A stretch of DNA of 64,000 nucleotides, taken from contig NZ_CP130044.1 in assembly GCF_030505395.1 (NCBI RefSeq), positions 3,667,001 to 3,731,000 on the forward strand. The letters are read 5' to 3'. The notes below the pieces were generated by a model. The model saw only the letters and a program-made list of their open reading frames with translations, ran no database searches and had not been told where the DNA came from. Position 1 is the first letter of the stretch. Each line of letters opens with the position of its first letter. The position numbers were made by a program, and so were the translations under genes. This document shows, in pieces, positions 9,160 to 17,954 of the stretch. The stretch comes from Asticcacaulis sp. ZE23SCel15 (lineage in GTDB: Bacteria; Pseudomonadota; Alphaproteobacteria; Caulobacterales; Caulobacteraceae).

Positions 9160-10760
9160 TGCAACTGCCGCGCCGCCAGATTATCGGGGGCGCGGTCGCC
9201 CTCGGTGCGGCCACCGCCCACGGACAGGCAAGATCGGCCTCCCCTACCCTGCCGATCGCCCCTACCTGGTTCGGACGGTTGCGTGGCCGCACCGAGCGCA
9301 ACATTCATGTCTTCAAAGGCATACGGTATGGGGCTGACACAGCGCCTAATCGGTTTCAGCCGCCCCGTCCGCCGCAGCCGTGGACAGGTGTCCGCGATGC
9401 CTTTGACTATGGCCCAGCCTGTCCCCAACGCAGCGCCAAGGGTGCGGTCAGCGAAGATTGCCTGTTCCTCAATATCTGGACACCGGCCCTGAATGACGGG
9501 GGCAAGCGTCCGGTGCTGGTCTATCTGCACGGCGGCGCCCATGCCTCCGGCGACGGGTCATCCCCGCTCTATGACGGCGTTAATCTGGCCACACGCGGCG
9601 ATGTGGTGGTCGTTACGCTGAACCATCGCCTCAATGTGTTTGGCTATGGCTATTTTGCGCGTTTAGGGGCCGCGGTCGGCGATGATGATTTCGACTATTC
9701 CGGCAATGTCGGCCACCTTGATATCATTCAGGCGCTCACATGGGTGCGTGATAATATAGCTGAATTTGGCGGTGATCCGTCTAATGTCACCCTGTTCGGG
9801 CAATCAGGCGGGGGCGGTAAGATCGTAGGCCTCATGGCCATGCGCGCTGCTGACGGGCTCTACCGTCAGTGCCTGACCATGAGCGGCCAGCATGTGACGG
9901 CGTCTGCCCCGCTTAATGCCACCCGCCGCGCCGAAGCCTATCTGAAGACGATCAACCTCACGCCGGATCAGGTCTCGCAGCTTAAAACCCTGCCGGTCGA
10001 TGCGCTGGTCAGGGCGCTGGATACCCCCGACCCGATTGTGGCGCGCGATAAGGTGTTGTTTGCCGCCACGCTCGATTTCAAAACCCTGTATCGCCATCCG
10101 TTTTACCCCGATGCGCCGGAGGAAACCGCGCAGGTGCCGCTGATTATCGGCAACACGCTTCATGAAACGGCTGCCTTTATGCGTGATGCCATGATCGCCA
10201 ATGACACGACCTGGGAGACCCTGCCCGCACGTCTGGCCAAAGAAATGCTGGTCGATATGTCGCCGGAATATATAATCGCCCATTACCGGCAGTGGTATCC
10301 GAACATGACCCCGACCGAAGTGTTACGCGCGGCTGCCACCGCCGGACGAAGCTGGCGGCCCCACATCATTCAGGCCGAAGCGCGCGGGGCCAAATCCACA
10401 CCAACCTGGATGTATCAACTTGATTTCGGCTCACCCTTGCACGGCGGCAGGCTGGGGGCCTATCATGGCTACGATATCGGGCTGATCTTTGATAATGTTC
10501 ATGTGCCGGAAGCCAATGTCGGCACGACGCCGGAGCAGATCGCGGCGGCCCAAAACGTGGCCGATATCTTGAGCACCCTGCTCATTCAGTTCGCCCGCAC
10601 CGGCGACCCACACACCGCCCTCATCCCTGAGTGGCCACGCTATGAACTGGCCAAACGCGCCACCCTGATCGTCGATCAGACGCCGCGCATCGACAACGAC
10701 CCGCGCGCTCAGGAACGGCGACTGTTCGCCACCGTCCCCTACACCAAACCGGGCACATAA
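9159..10760 (+). CDS. Exported type-B carboxylesterase
   Basis: 533-residue alpha/beta hydrolase of the carboxylesterase type B family. The N-terminus [20 protein letters not shown] resembles a Tat or Sec signal, indicating export. Family blocks are in order: the FKGIRYG region near residue 50, SEDCLFLNIWTP, oxyanion motif YLHGGAHASG, nucleophile Ser in LFGQSGGGGKI, and catalytic His in GAYHGYDIGLIF. Coupled to kdgD by a one-base overlap, it may remove acetyl, methyl or aromatic esters from a uronic-acid polysaccharide; that role is inferred from position only. Confidence 0.9.
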   Translation: MQLPRRQIIGGAVALGAATAHGQARSASPTLPIAPTWFGRLRGRTERNIHVFKGIRYGADTAPNRFQPPRPPQPWTGVRDAFDYGPACPQRSAKGAVSEDCLFLNIWTPALNDGGKRPVLVYLHGGAHASGDGSSPLYDGVNLATRGDVVVVTLNHRLNVFGYGYFARLGAAVGDDDFDYSGNVGHLDIIQALTWVRDNIAEFGGDPSNVTLFGQSGGGGKIVGLMAMRAADGLYRQCLTMSGQHVTASAPLNATRRAEAYLKTINLTPDQVSQLKTLPVDALVRALDTPDPIVARDKVLFAATLDFKTLYRHPFYPDAPEETAQVPLIIGNTLHETAAFMRDAMIANDTTWETLPARLAKEMLVDMSPEYIIAHYRQWYPNMTPTEVLRAAATAGRSWRPHIIQAEARGAKSTPTWMYQLDFGSPLHGGRLGAYHGYDIGLIFDNVHVPEANVGTTPEQIAAAQNVADILSTLLIQFARTGDPHTALIPEWPRYELAKRATLIVDQTPRIDNDPRAQERRLFATVPYTKPGT

Positions 10761-10770
10761 CAGTATAAAA

Positions 10771-11196
10771 CTACTTCGTCCGCTCGGCCAGCGGATAGGA
10801 AATAATCAGCGTCAGCGGCTCTGTGCCCATCTGCTTGATGCCAACATTCGCGCCTGTATAAAGATAGGCCGCCATGCCTGCGGTCAGGGTTTTCGTCTCC
10901 CCATCAGAGGTGACCTCACCGGTGCCGGACAGCACATAATAAACTTCATCGTGATTGATCGGGTGCAGGCCAATGGCCGAGCCGACATGCAGGATGCGCT
11001 TACGAAACTCCATAGTCCGCTTAGGCGCCTGATCACTGATGCGGTATGAGGTGCTGAGACCGATCTTGCCGTGGGGATTGGGCTCGACCTTTTCGATCTG
11101 CGCCTCATCGACCACCACCATGGGCGGCAGTTCGCCGGCGTGAGCCGTACCCGTTGCCAGCACGCCCAGACATGCCAAAATAATATGATTGCGCAT
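10771..11196 (-). CDS. Small exported cupin-domain protein
   Basis: 141 residues: a Sec signal (MRNHIILACLGVLATGTAHA) followed by one cupin fold. Metal-ligand candidates are seen in GLHPINHDEVYYVLSGTGEV (two His and a Glu), with the second cupin motif around GTEPLTLIISYP. Its function is unknown; small exported cupins are often sugar- or metal-binding or dioxygenase-like. The ATG at 11196 is chosen because the signal begins there; an ORF extension upstream would mask it. It converges on the esterase gene with only about 10 bp between stops. Confidence 0.78.
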   Translation of the reverse strand: MRNHIILACLGVLATGTAHAGELPPMVVVDEAQIEKVEPNPHGKIGLSTSYRISDQAPKRTMEFRKRILHVGSAIGLHPINHDEVYYVLSGTGEVTSDGETKTLTAGMAAYLYTGANVGIKQMGTEPLTLIISYPLAERTK

Positions 11197-11281
11197 GAAA
11201 TCTCTCTCTGTTGTGAAACACACTATAGGAGATTTATCGCCCAAAACCGATACGGTTCCAGCATGGATTCATTCGGATTTG

Positions 11282-11887
11282 TTATGAATCCGTCAGAAAT
11301 CGCCGCACCCGGTCGTGCACACTTACAAAAGCGTCTTCCGCCCCCGCCACGACGCGCAGCTCCTCATCCGATGTCAGGTCGATGCTGTCGAGTGCTGCGG
11401 TAAAGGTGCGCCAGTGCAGCCCCCGGCCTTCATCCGCCGGGGCCAGATGGCGCGCGCCATATTCAGCATTCAGACCCAGCTTCGCCGCAAACTTAAGCAG
11501 AAAAGCCGCCCCCAGACTGGAGCCTTCGGCGACATACAACCACCCCAAGGCCGTTGGCACATCAATAGCATCTCCGGCCACAAATCGTGCGGGGCTGACC
11601 TCAAGACCTTGGATATCCGACACCCCAAGATCCGCCAGATCCTGCGCCACCACCTCAAACCGCCGCCGTCCGGCCAGATCCGGCAACAGGCCATCCAGTT
11701 CCGCCGCCTGATAAAGGGCGGCAATATCACGGTGAAACAGATACTGAACCTTCAGGAATTTCGCATAGTTACCCCGGCTGGCAAACGGATCACCGGCCAT
11801 GACTGACTTATCCAGCCGATCGTGCGTGCCGGTCGTCATCGCTTTCAGGCGTTTCGCGCGGCTATCGTGCGTCGGGATTTGGTTCAT
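11282..11887 (-). CDS. Biliverdin-producing heme oxygenase
   Basis: 201 residues of the bacterial HemO/PigA/BphO heme oxygenase family, which opens heme to biliverdin, CO and iron. The proximal heme-ligand His is in TTGTHDRLDKSVM near residue 20, and the distal glycine-rich helix region corresponds to LGWLYVAEGSSLGAAFLL. The start at 11887 gives MNQIPTHDSRAKRLK. No phytochrome or heme transporter is adjacent, so iron recovery and chromophore synthesis are both possible. It lies downstream of the FAD oxidoreductase on the same strand, with a 90-bp gap. Confidence 0.85.
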   Translation of the reverse strand: MNQIPTHDSRAKRLKAMTTGTHDRLDKSVMAGDPFASRGNYAKFLKVQYLFHRDIAALYQAAELDGLLPDLAGRRRFEVVAQDLADLGVSDIQGLEVSPARFVAGDAIDVPTALGWLYVAEGSSLGAAFLLKFAAKLGLNAEYGARHLAPADEGRGLHWRTFTAALDSIDLTSDEELRVVAGAEDAFVSVHDRVRRFLTDS

Positions 11888-11977
11888 GTCTGCGCTCCGT
11901 TCTACAGCGAGTTTAAACGGATGAGCGCCGCGCGGCAACACATTTGCGAATAATTCTCAAATTAACAACATGCCAAT

Positions 11978-13186
11978 TCAAAACCCAAAAAGATCGGCTT
12001 CCGGGTCCTGCCCGCCAGTCAGGGTTGTCGTCAAAAGTTCCGCGCCTAAACGGCTGAAAGTTATACCATTTCCGCCGTAGGCCATGATGGCAAAGACATT
12101 GGCCTTGCCAGGTACTGCACCGATGGTCGGTAAGCCTGTGGTCGAAGCCCCGAATGAGCCGCACCAGGCAAAATCAGCCTTAGTATCAAGCTGCGGAAAC
12201 ATGTCCTTGAGCTTAGTCTCCAACCGCGCGACCTTTTCGGTGAGCATAGAATCGCGTTTGTCCTCGTCCTCAAATTCTTCGTCCTCACCGCCGCAGATGA
12301 CCCGGCCATCGGCCGTGCAGCGCATATAGAGATAAGGATCGGACGCTTCCCAGATCAGGCATTTCTGCGGCCACAGCTTATCCGGCTGCGGTCGGGTCGC
12401 GATGGCATAGGTCGAATTCAGGCTATGGCGGCGGGTGCGGATATCCTTGGGCATTTCATAGCCGCTGGCATAGATGACATAGCGGGCGCGGATCACCGGC
12501 CCTTCAGCGGTGATCACATCGGCCCCTTCGCGGTAGGTCTCCACCCTCTCGGCGGTCACCGGCGCAAAGACCTGCGCGCCGTGGTCTATCGCCTTAAGCA
12601 GGAACCCACCGGCCAGCTTGACCGGATTGACCGACAGATTATCATAGGCCTTAAGGGCGGCGATACGGCGGATATCGTGATCGTTCTTCAGCATGTCGCG
12701 GGTGAGATAATCGGTATAAAGCCCGATTTCATTTCGGTGTTTGGCCTCCGCTTTAAGACCATCGGCATCAAGCACACTGCCCGCCAGAAACAGCGAGCAG
12801 ACCGGCTTCACATCGCATTTCAGCCCCAGTGAGGTTATGCGCGCATGAAGGCTCTCCAGCGCCAGCTTAGATCGCCGCCAGGCCCGCATGGCCTTATCGC
12901 GCCCGATCTGGCCCGACAGCACGGTCAGGGGCGTATCGATCTCATACTGCAACAGCGCGGTGGAGGCCGATGTCGCCCCTTTCAGCGGCCCGCGCCGGTC
13001 AAGCAGAATGACCTTGAAACCCGCCGCACTTAAGGATTCAGCGGCCATAGCGCCAGTTATGCCCGCCCCGATAATGACGATATCAGTGCGCTGATCTTTG
13101 GTGAGTTTTAAGGTCGGAATGCGCGGTACAGGCTGGGACAGCCATAACGGATTGCCGGTGCGAAGGTCTTTGGATTTTGTAAGCAT
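11978..13186 (-). CDS. FAD-dependent amino-acid-oxidase-like (DAO family) oxidoreductase
   Basis: 402 residues. An ADP-binding beta-alpha-beta motif (DIVIIGAGITGAMAAESL) lies near residue 40, followed by the DAO-family region RGPLKGATSASTALLQYEID and the C-terminal nucleotide-binding block MAYGGNGITFSRLGAELL. The family includes D-amino acid dehydrogenase, glycine oxidase and gamma-glutamylputrescine oxidase. The visible YLYMRCTADGRVICGGEDEE block is typical of the family's PuuB-like members, but the substrate cannot be assigned. The ATG at 13186 is preferred over a TTG two codons upstream. It diverges from ku across 100 bp. Confidence 0.82.
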   Translation of the reverse strand: MLTKSKDLRTGNPLWLSQPVPRIPTLKLTKDQRTDIVIIGAGITGAMAAESLSAAGFKVILLDRRGPLKGATSASTALLQYEIDTPLTVLSGQIGRDKAMRAWRRSKLALESLHARITSLGLKCDVKPVCSLFLAGSVLDADGLKAEAKHRNEIGLYTDYLTRDMLKNDHDIRRIAALKAYDNLSVNPVKLAGGFLLKAIDHGAQVFAPVTAERVETYREGADVITAEGPVIRARYVIYASGYEMPKDIRTRRHSLNSTYAIATRPQPDKLWPQKCLIWEASDPYLYMRCTADGRVICGGEDEEFEDEDKRDSMLTEKVARLETKLKDMFPQLDTKADFAWCGSFGASTTGLPTIGAVPGKANVFAIMAYGGNGITFSRLGAELLTTTLTGGQDPEADLFGF

Positions 13187-13286
13187 GGGCAAAGCTTAGG
13201 GCCCGCCATATAAAAATGACATTCCGACTGACTTTTTACGCGAGGCAGGCGCACCCTACTGGCGCAACCCACATCCGGAGGCCAAA

Positions 13287-14147
13287 ATGGCTTTGCGACC
13301 CTACTGGAGCGGCAATTTGCGTATGTCGCTGGTGACCTTGCCGGTCAGTATCTATTCGGCGCTTAATCGGTCGCGCACTATCGCCATGCACGAAATCTAC
13401 CGCAAGACCGGTCAGCGCATCCGCCACCAGAACGTCACCGACGACGGCACCGAGGTGGAACGCGACGATATCATCAAGGGCTACGAGGTTGAAAAGGGCG
13501 AATATGTCCTGATTGAACCGGATGAGATCAAAGACCTGAAAATCCCGTCATCGCGCACGCTCGATATCGTGCAGTTTGCCGATGCCGCCGACATTGACGA
13601 CATCTATTTCGACAGCCCCTATTTTGTCGCCCCGCAAAAATCCGCCGACGAAGACACCTTTGCCGTGATCCGTGACGCCCTGCGCCAGACCAAGAAAGTC
13701 GGCCTGGGCCAACTGGCGATCGGCGGGCGCGAACGGCTGTGTTCGGTCAAGCCGTGCGGCAGCGGCTTGTTGCTGCACACCCTGCGCTATGAGGATGAAC
13801 TGCGCGAATCTGATCCTTACTTTGAAGATATCGATGCCACTGCCTCGACCGAAGAACTGGATCTGGCCAAGGAACTGATCCGTCGCAAAACGGCGGATTT
13901 CGATGCGGGTAAGTTCAAGGACCATTACCGACAGGCCCTGCAGGGCCTGATCGACGCCAAGATTGAAAACCGCGAACCGACGGCGGTGGAGGAAGACCGT
14001 CCCGCCGCCAAGGTGATCAACCTGATGGATGCCCTGCGCAAAAGTTTGCAGGACAAGGAAGAAAAACCTGCTTCTAAACCTAAAGCCAAGACGACAGCAA
14101 AAGCCAAGCCCAAGGCCGCCAAAGCACCCCGCAAAAAGGCCAGCTAA
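13287..14147 (+). CDS. ku: Ku protein, non-homologous end joining
   Basis: 286 residues. Bacterial Ku homodimers ring-clamp DNA double-strand ends and recruit LigD. The N-terminus MALRPYWSGNLRMSLVTLPV is diagnostic, followed by the beta-barrel core (IYRKTGQRIRHQNV, KGYEVEKGEYVLIEPDEI). The C-terminus from about residue 250 is a Lys/Ala-rich tail that probably binds DNA. The gene ends one base before ligD, so the two are co-transcribed. The start is preceded by CCGGAGG. Such pairs mostly act in stationary phase or after desiccation. Confidence 0.95.
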   Translation: MALRPYWSGNLRMSLVTLPVSIYSALNRSRTIAMHEIYRKTGQRIRHQNVTDDGTEVERDDIIKGYEVEKGEYVLIEPDEIKDLKIPSSRTLDIVQFADAADIDDIYFDSPYFVAPQKSADEDTFAVIRDALRQTKKVGLGQLAIGGRERLCSVKPCGSGLLLHTLRYEDELRESDPYFEDIDATASTEELDLAKELIRRKTADFDAGKFKDHYRQALQGLIDAKIENREPTAVEEDRPAAKVINLMDALRKSLQDKEEKPASKPKAKTTAKAKPKAAKAPRKKAS

Positions 14148-16712
14148 ATGGCCGACGCTCTCGTACGGTATAACCAGAAGCGCGATTTCACCAAAACCGC
14201 CGAACCGGAAGGTAAGCTGGGTGACGGCAGCGGCTTTCGCTATCTGATCCAGAAACACGCGGCCACGCGGCTGCACTATGATTTCCGGCTGGAACTGGAC
14301 GGCGTGCTGAAATCCTGGGCCGTGACGCGCGGGCCGAGCCTTAATCCCGATGATAAACGGCTGGCGGTCGAAACCGAGGACCACCCCGTCAGTTATGGCA
14401 GTTTTGAGGGCATTATTCCCAAAGGCCAGTACGGCGGCGGCACGGTCATGATGTGGGACGAAGGTACATGGGAGCCACTGGAAGACCCGCACAAGGGCTT
14501 GAAAGACGGTAATCTCAAATTCCGCCTGCATGGGCAGCGTTTGACCGGCGACTGGGCGCTAGTACGCATGAAGCCCCGTCCGCAGGATAAAGGTCGCGCT
14601 AACTGGCTGTTGATCAAACATAAGGATGAGGTCTCAACCACCGACGATGCCGAGGCGTGGCTGGACACTATGGCCACCTCCATCGTCAGTGGCCGCACGA
14701 TGGACGACATCGCCAAGGCGGGCAATAACGTTTGGAACTCGCATCCCAAAGTTTCTGTGGCGAAAGATGCGCCCGCTAAAGCCACCAAGGCTGGCAAGCT
14801 GAAATTCATCGAACCCGAACTGGCAACTCTCGCCGTCAGCATCCCGCAAGGGGCCAACTGGGTGCATGAAATCAAGTTTGACGGCTACCGCACCCAAGCC
14901 CTGATCGAGAACGGCACGGCGCGACTGCTGACCCGCACCGGTCTTGACTGGACGGCCAAGTTTGCACCCCTGCCGGAAATACTGGGCGGGTTGCCGGTCA
15001 AATCGGCCATCCTCGATGGTGAAATCGTCGCGGTGGACGGCGATGGCCGCATCAATTTCAAGAGCTTACAGGCGACTTTGAGCGGCGAAGCGGATGCACC
15101 TCTGCAATATTACGTCTTTGACTGCCTGCATCTGGACGGCGAAGATCTGCGCCCCCTGCCCTTGCTGGAACGGAAATCAAAGCTGGAGGCCCTGCTGGAA
15201 AAATCCGGCACCGACCGCGTTATTTATTCGGAGCATTTCACCAAAAAGGGCGACAGCTTTCACCGCCATGTCTGCGATATGGATATGGAAGGCTTGATCT
15301 CCAAACGTGCCGATGCCCCCTATCGCTCAGGCCGCGGTAAGTCCTGGCTTAAGATCAAGTGCCATAAGCGTCAGGAATTTGTCATCGGCGGCTTCACATT
15401 GCCCGCCAAGGGTGGCCACGGCATAGGCGCGCTACTGGTCGGCTATTATGACGAGGATCGTCTGATCTATGCGGGCAAGGTCGGCACCGGCTTTACGGCT
15501 GATAGTTCTATGGCCTTGCGTAAGCGGTTAGAGACTTTAGCGGCGGATGACAACCCATTTGAGGACGTGCCCGCTCTCGCTCGACGCGGAGCGAAGTGGG
15601 TCACACCAAAGTTGGTGGCCGAGGTACAGTTTGGCGAATGGACCAGCGATGGCCGTCTGCGACACCCGTCGTTTCAGGGTCTGCGCGACGATAAACCGGC
15701 AAAGGATGTCAGCCGCGACCATGCCGTCAAAACCGCCAAGGCCGAGACCGAAGCCGAACAGGAGGTCAAGGTGGCCCCCAAAACCACACCCACACTACCC
15801 CGCAAATCCTCAAAAGACGCCGAAATCGGCGGCGTGCGCATTTCGCACCCTGACCGCATCGTCTATCCCGGCAGCGACATCACCAAGGTCGATATCGCGG
15901 ACTATTACCTAAGCGTCGCCGACCATATCCTGCCTCATATTGCCGGGCGGCCGATTTCGATGATCCGCTGCCCCGAAGGCATTGGCGGCGATTGCTTTTT
16001 CCAGCGCCATATGGGTCTGGCCAAGATGGCCAACGTCAAGGACAGCGGCATCAAGGTTAAGGGCCGACGCGAGTCCTATATCATGATCGAAGACGCCAAG
16101 GGCCTGATCAGCCTGATCCAGTGGGGGGTTATCGAAATCCACCCGTGGGGCTGCATGGCCGCCGATCCAGACCGGCCTGACCGGATGATTTTCGATCTCG
16201 ATCCTGATCCGGCCGCCAAATGGGACGATGTCATCGCAGGCGCCGTAGACGTGCGCGACCGCATGGCCGAATTTGGCCTGCAAAGTTTCCTGAAAACCAC
16301 CGGCGGCAAGGGCCTGCATGTCACAGTTCCCATCACGCCTGAGCATGACTGGGACGCCATCAAAGCCTTTACCCGCGCGGTGGCCCAGTCGATGGAGCAC
16401 GATAACCCCAAGCGCTATATCGCCACCGCCTCAAAAGCGGCACGTAAGGGTAAGGTCTTCATCGACTATCTGCGCAATGATCATACCGCTACCGCCATAG
16501 CCCCCTTTGCGGTACGGGCCCGCGACGGGGCCACTGTCGCCACGCCGATAAGCTGGGATGAATTGACAGCCAAACTTAAACCGGCTGAGTTCACCATCAA
16601 TACGGTGCCGAAGCGCCTCACAACCCTCAAAACAGATCCGTGGGCGGATATATTTGAGGTTAAGCAATCTCTGTCCGGCCAAATACTAACCGCACTCGGC
16701 ATTGAGGCGTAG
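14148..16712 (+). CDS. ligD: Multifunctional ATP-dependent DNA ligase D
   Basis: 854 residues with three domains. The N-terminal 3'-phosphoesterase (residues 20-150) shows HAATRLHYDFRLELDG and SYGSFEGIIPKGQYGGGTVM. The ATP ligase (about 220-520) has catalytic Lys in EIKFDGYRTQ near residue 242 and motif SAILDGEIVAVDGDGRI. The C-terminal primase/polymerase (about 565-850) has the metal-binding DLD in MIFDLDPDP near 682 and KTTGGKGLHVTVPI. The phosphoesterase-ligase-polymerase order is usual for proteobacterial LigD. Together with Ku it rejoins double-strand breaks. A low-complexity linker (about 525-565) separates ligase and polymerase. Confidence 0.96.
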   Translation: MADALVRYNQKRDFTKTAEPEGKLGDGSGFRYLIQKHAATRLHYDFRLELDGVLKSWAVTRGPSLNPDDKRLAVETEDHPVSYGSFEGIIPKGQYGGGTVMMWDEGTWEPLEDPHKGLKDGNLKFRLHGQRLTGDWALVRMKPRPQDKGRANWLLIKHKDEVSTTDDAEAWLDTMATSIVSGRTMDDIAKAGNNVWNSHPKVSVAKDAPAKATKAGKLKFIEPELATLAVSIPQGANWVHEIKFDGYRTQALIENGTARLLTRTGLDWTAKFAPLPEILGGLPVKSAILDGEIVAVDGDGRINFKSLQATLSGEADAPLQYYVFDCLHLDGEDLRPLPLLERKSKLEALLEKSGTDRVIYSEHFTKKGDSFHRHVCDMDMEGLISKRADAPYRSGRGKSWLKIKCHKRQEFVIGGFTLPAKGGHGIGALLVGYYDEDRLIYAGKVGTGFTADSSMALRKRLETLAADDNPFEDVPALARRGAKWVTPKLVAEVQFGEWTSDGRLRHPSFQGLRDDKPAKDVSRDHAVKTAKAETEAEQEVKVAPKTTPTLPRKSSKDAEIGGVRISHPDRIVYPGSDITKVDIADYYLSVADHILPHIAGRPISMIRCPEGIGGDCFFQRHMGLAKMANVKDSGIKVKGRRESYIMIEDAKGLISLIQWGVIEIHPWGCMAADPDRPDRMIFDLDPDPAAKWDDVIAGAVDVRDRMAEFGLQSFLKTTGGKGLHVTVPITPEHDWDAIKAFTRAVAQSMEHDNPKRYIATASKAARKGKVFIDYLRNDHTATAIAPFAVRARDGATVATPISWDELTAKLKPAEFTINTVPKRLTTLKTDPWADIFEVKQSLSGQILTALGIEA

Positions 16713-16715
16713 TGG

Positions 16716-16818
16716 TCGACTACTCGAACATTTCTGCGTGCGCAGAAGCGCGATCGCCTCATGAAGTTTGTCGCGGGCAAGGTCAGCGATGAGGCCGTCG
16801 CGAAGATGTGGTGCAGGC
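16716..16818 (+). pseudogene. Fragment of an ECF (FecI-type) sigma factor gene
   Basis: This stretch aligns base for base, with a few one-base indels, to the start of the intact sigma gene at about 58690-58793. Shared runs include CATGAAGTTTGTCGCGGGCA versus CATGCAGTTTGTCGCGGGCA and the following GATGTGGTGCAGG. The indels put the fragment in several frames and similarity stops after the first 35 codons. It is a decayed partial copy or a remnant of a paralogue, just after ligD. Confidence 0.8.
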
Positions 16819-16853
16819 GAAGTTCTGATCTCCACCGGCAACCCAATGGTATC

Positions 16854-16894
16854 CCACCCCGCTTTTAAAACGCGGGGTGGATTTTGTAGTTTTG
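16854..16894 (+). terminator. Rho-independent terminator
   Basis: A 9-bp stem, CCACCCCGC (16854-16862) and GCGGGGTGG (16872-16880), is followed by ATTTTGTAGTTTTG. It resembles the terminator at 63234-63275, which also has CCACCCCGC/GCGGGGTGG and a TTTTGTA tail. It probably belonged to the gene now lost here and may still end ligD transcripts. Confidence 0.65.
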
Positions 16895-16906
16895 TAAGCG
16901 CGATAC

Positions 16907-17345
16907 AGGGACGTGCGTCAAAGGACTCTTGCTCTGACGCTTCCTCTTTCGGCCGAAGACATGGTCGTTCAGTCCATGCCGGACGCCAGCCCCACCAAAT
17001 GGCGCCTTGGCCACACGACTTGGTTCTTCGAGACTTTCTTTGTCAGCCCTAATCCCACGCACCTCGCGTTCGACGCCGCCTTTGCCTACCTGTTCAACTC
17101 TTATTACGAGGCGCTAGCCCCCCCCGTCAGCCCCCCCGTCAGCCACGGGCTCAGCGCGGGCTCCTGACGCGGTCCGCACTTTCAGAGGCCCTCGACTATC
17201 GTCAGCATGTTGATGCCGCCATAGATCGCTTCTCATCGCAGACCGTGCCTTCGGATGTTGCTGAAAGGGTTAAGCTTGGTCTGGCCTATGAAGAACAGCA
17301 TCAGGAACTCCTGATGATGGATGCCCTGCATATCCACTCTGTAAC
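16907..17345 (+). pseudogene. egtB: egtB remnant (ergothioneine biosynthesis), truncated and frameshifted
   Basis: The N-terminal DinB-like part of EgtB, the iron enzyme that couples gamma-glutamylcysteine or cysteine to hercynine. One frame encodes VRQRTLALT, SAEDMVVQSMPDASPTKW, GHTTWFFETF and AYLFNSYYEAL. After a slipped duplication of GTCAGCCCCCC at about 17124-17148 the match resumes in another frame as GLLTRSALSEALDYRQHVDA and YEEQHQELLMMDALH, which contains the His-x-x-x-Glu segment of the metal site. The sulfatase-modifying-factor-like catalytic domain is absent. It is a clear pseudogene fragment of about 145 codons out of roughly 430. Confidence 0.82.
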
Positions 17346-17391
17346 TTCCGGATTTGTCTGGCCTATGAGAATTTCATTGCCGTCCAGGCCG

Positions 17392-17484
17392 TCAATCCGG
17401 GTGACGATGTCCAAGTTTCTTTAACCCAAATATCGCTCTGGATTTCACATAGAATGGACAGTGGTCATAGACGTAAAGTTTCAT
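17392..17484 (-). pseudogene. grxB: Start of a glutaredoxin 2 (grxB) gene, truncated
   Basis: 30 codons from an ATG at 17484: MKLYVYDHCPFYVKSRAIFG, then LKKL, closely matching the GrxB start MKLYIYDHCPYCLKARMIFG. The active-site CPYC reads CPFY, so the second cysteine is lost. The frame stops at 17392 and no further GrxB sequence follows. Confidence 0.72.
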
Positions 17485-17539
17485 ACTCAATTCTCACTCT
17501 TAACCGGAACAGGCAGAGACCTATTTGGTTTTAGAGACG

Positions 17540-17820
17540 CAAACAGATCAACGCCATCAAGACCGCGACTATTACCCGTGGCGATAACGACGTGCGCATC
17601 TGGCACATTAAAGTCTTCGATAAGCAGCTTTTTCACTTCATCGGCATGATGCGTTGGTTTCCTTCGATTTGGCTTCGGCCTGTATCAGCATGACGGGGCG
17701 GATATATTCGCCGGTTACCGCCTGTTCCGCCCTGGCTATGTCCTGCAATTCATCAAGGGTGGCAAGCGCCTGCCCCAATCGTTTCCGTGTGGTCTGCCCA
17801 GCCACGCCACCCCGACCTTT
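17540..17820 (-). pseudogene. Fragment of a type III restriction (DEAD/DEAH helicase) subunit
   Basis: On the minus strand one frame encodes LATLDELQDIARAEQAVTGE then YIRPVMLIQAEAKSKE and hits a stop. After a one-base shift it continues as ADEVKKLLIEDFNVPDAHVV, IATGNSRGLDGVDLF. This order matches the helicase segment of type III restriction Res subunits. Both ends are missing and it runs into the grxB fragment. No Mod methyltransferase is nearby. Confidence 0.75.
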
Positions 17821-17848
17821 TGCGGCTCACGGTGCGGCTCGCGGTCCC

Positions 17849-17870
17849 CCTCCCCAGTAAACTGGGGAGG
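17849..17870. repeat. Palindromic intergenic element
   Basis: CCTCCCCAGT and ACTGGGGAGG form a 10-bp perfect inverted repeat with an AA centre, flanked by a pyrimidine-rich tract (ATCCCCCTGGCTTTCCCCC). It resembles the GGGGAGG-type palindromic elements known between Caulobacter genes. It lies beyond the 3' end of the gcdH unit and could stabilise or end that transcript. Confidence 0.45.
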
Positions 17871-17954
17871 TTAAAATAGCTTCATATCCCCCTGGCTTTC
17901 CCCCTGTCTTGGGCGGAGGGGGCGAGGTCTTGGCTGGTCATCAAAAGCATCCGA

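Noticed and set aside
13287-16712. Ku-LigD as part of a defence island with the type III restriction fragment
   Set aside because: The restriction piece is a dead fragment and no other defence gene is near; ku-ligD is a standard repair pair.
17118-17150. Tandem GTCAGCCCCCC units that first looked like a short repeat array
   Set aside because: Only two units, inside the egtB remnant, where they explain the frameshift; not a CRISPR or satellite.
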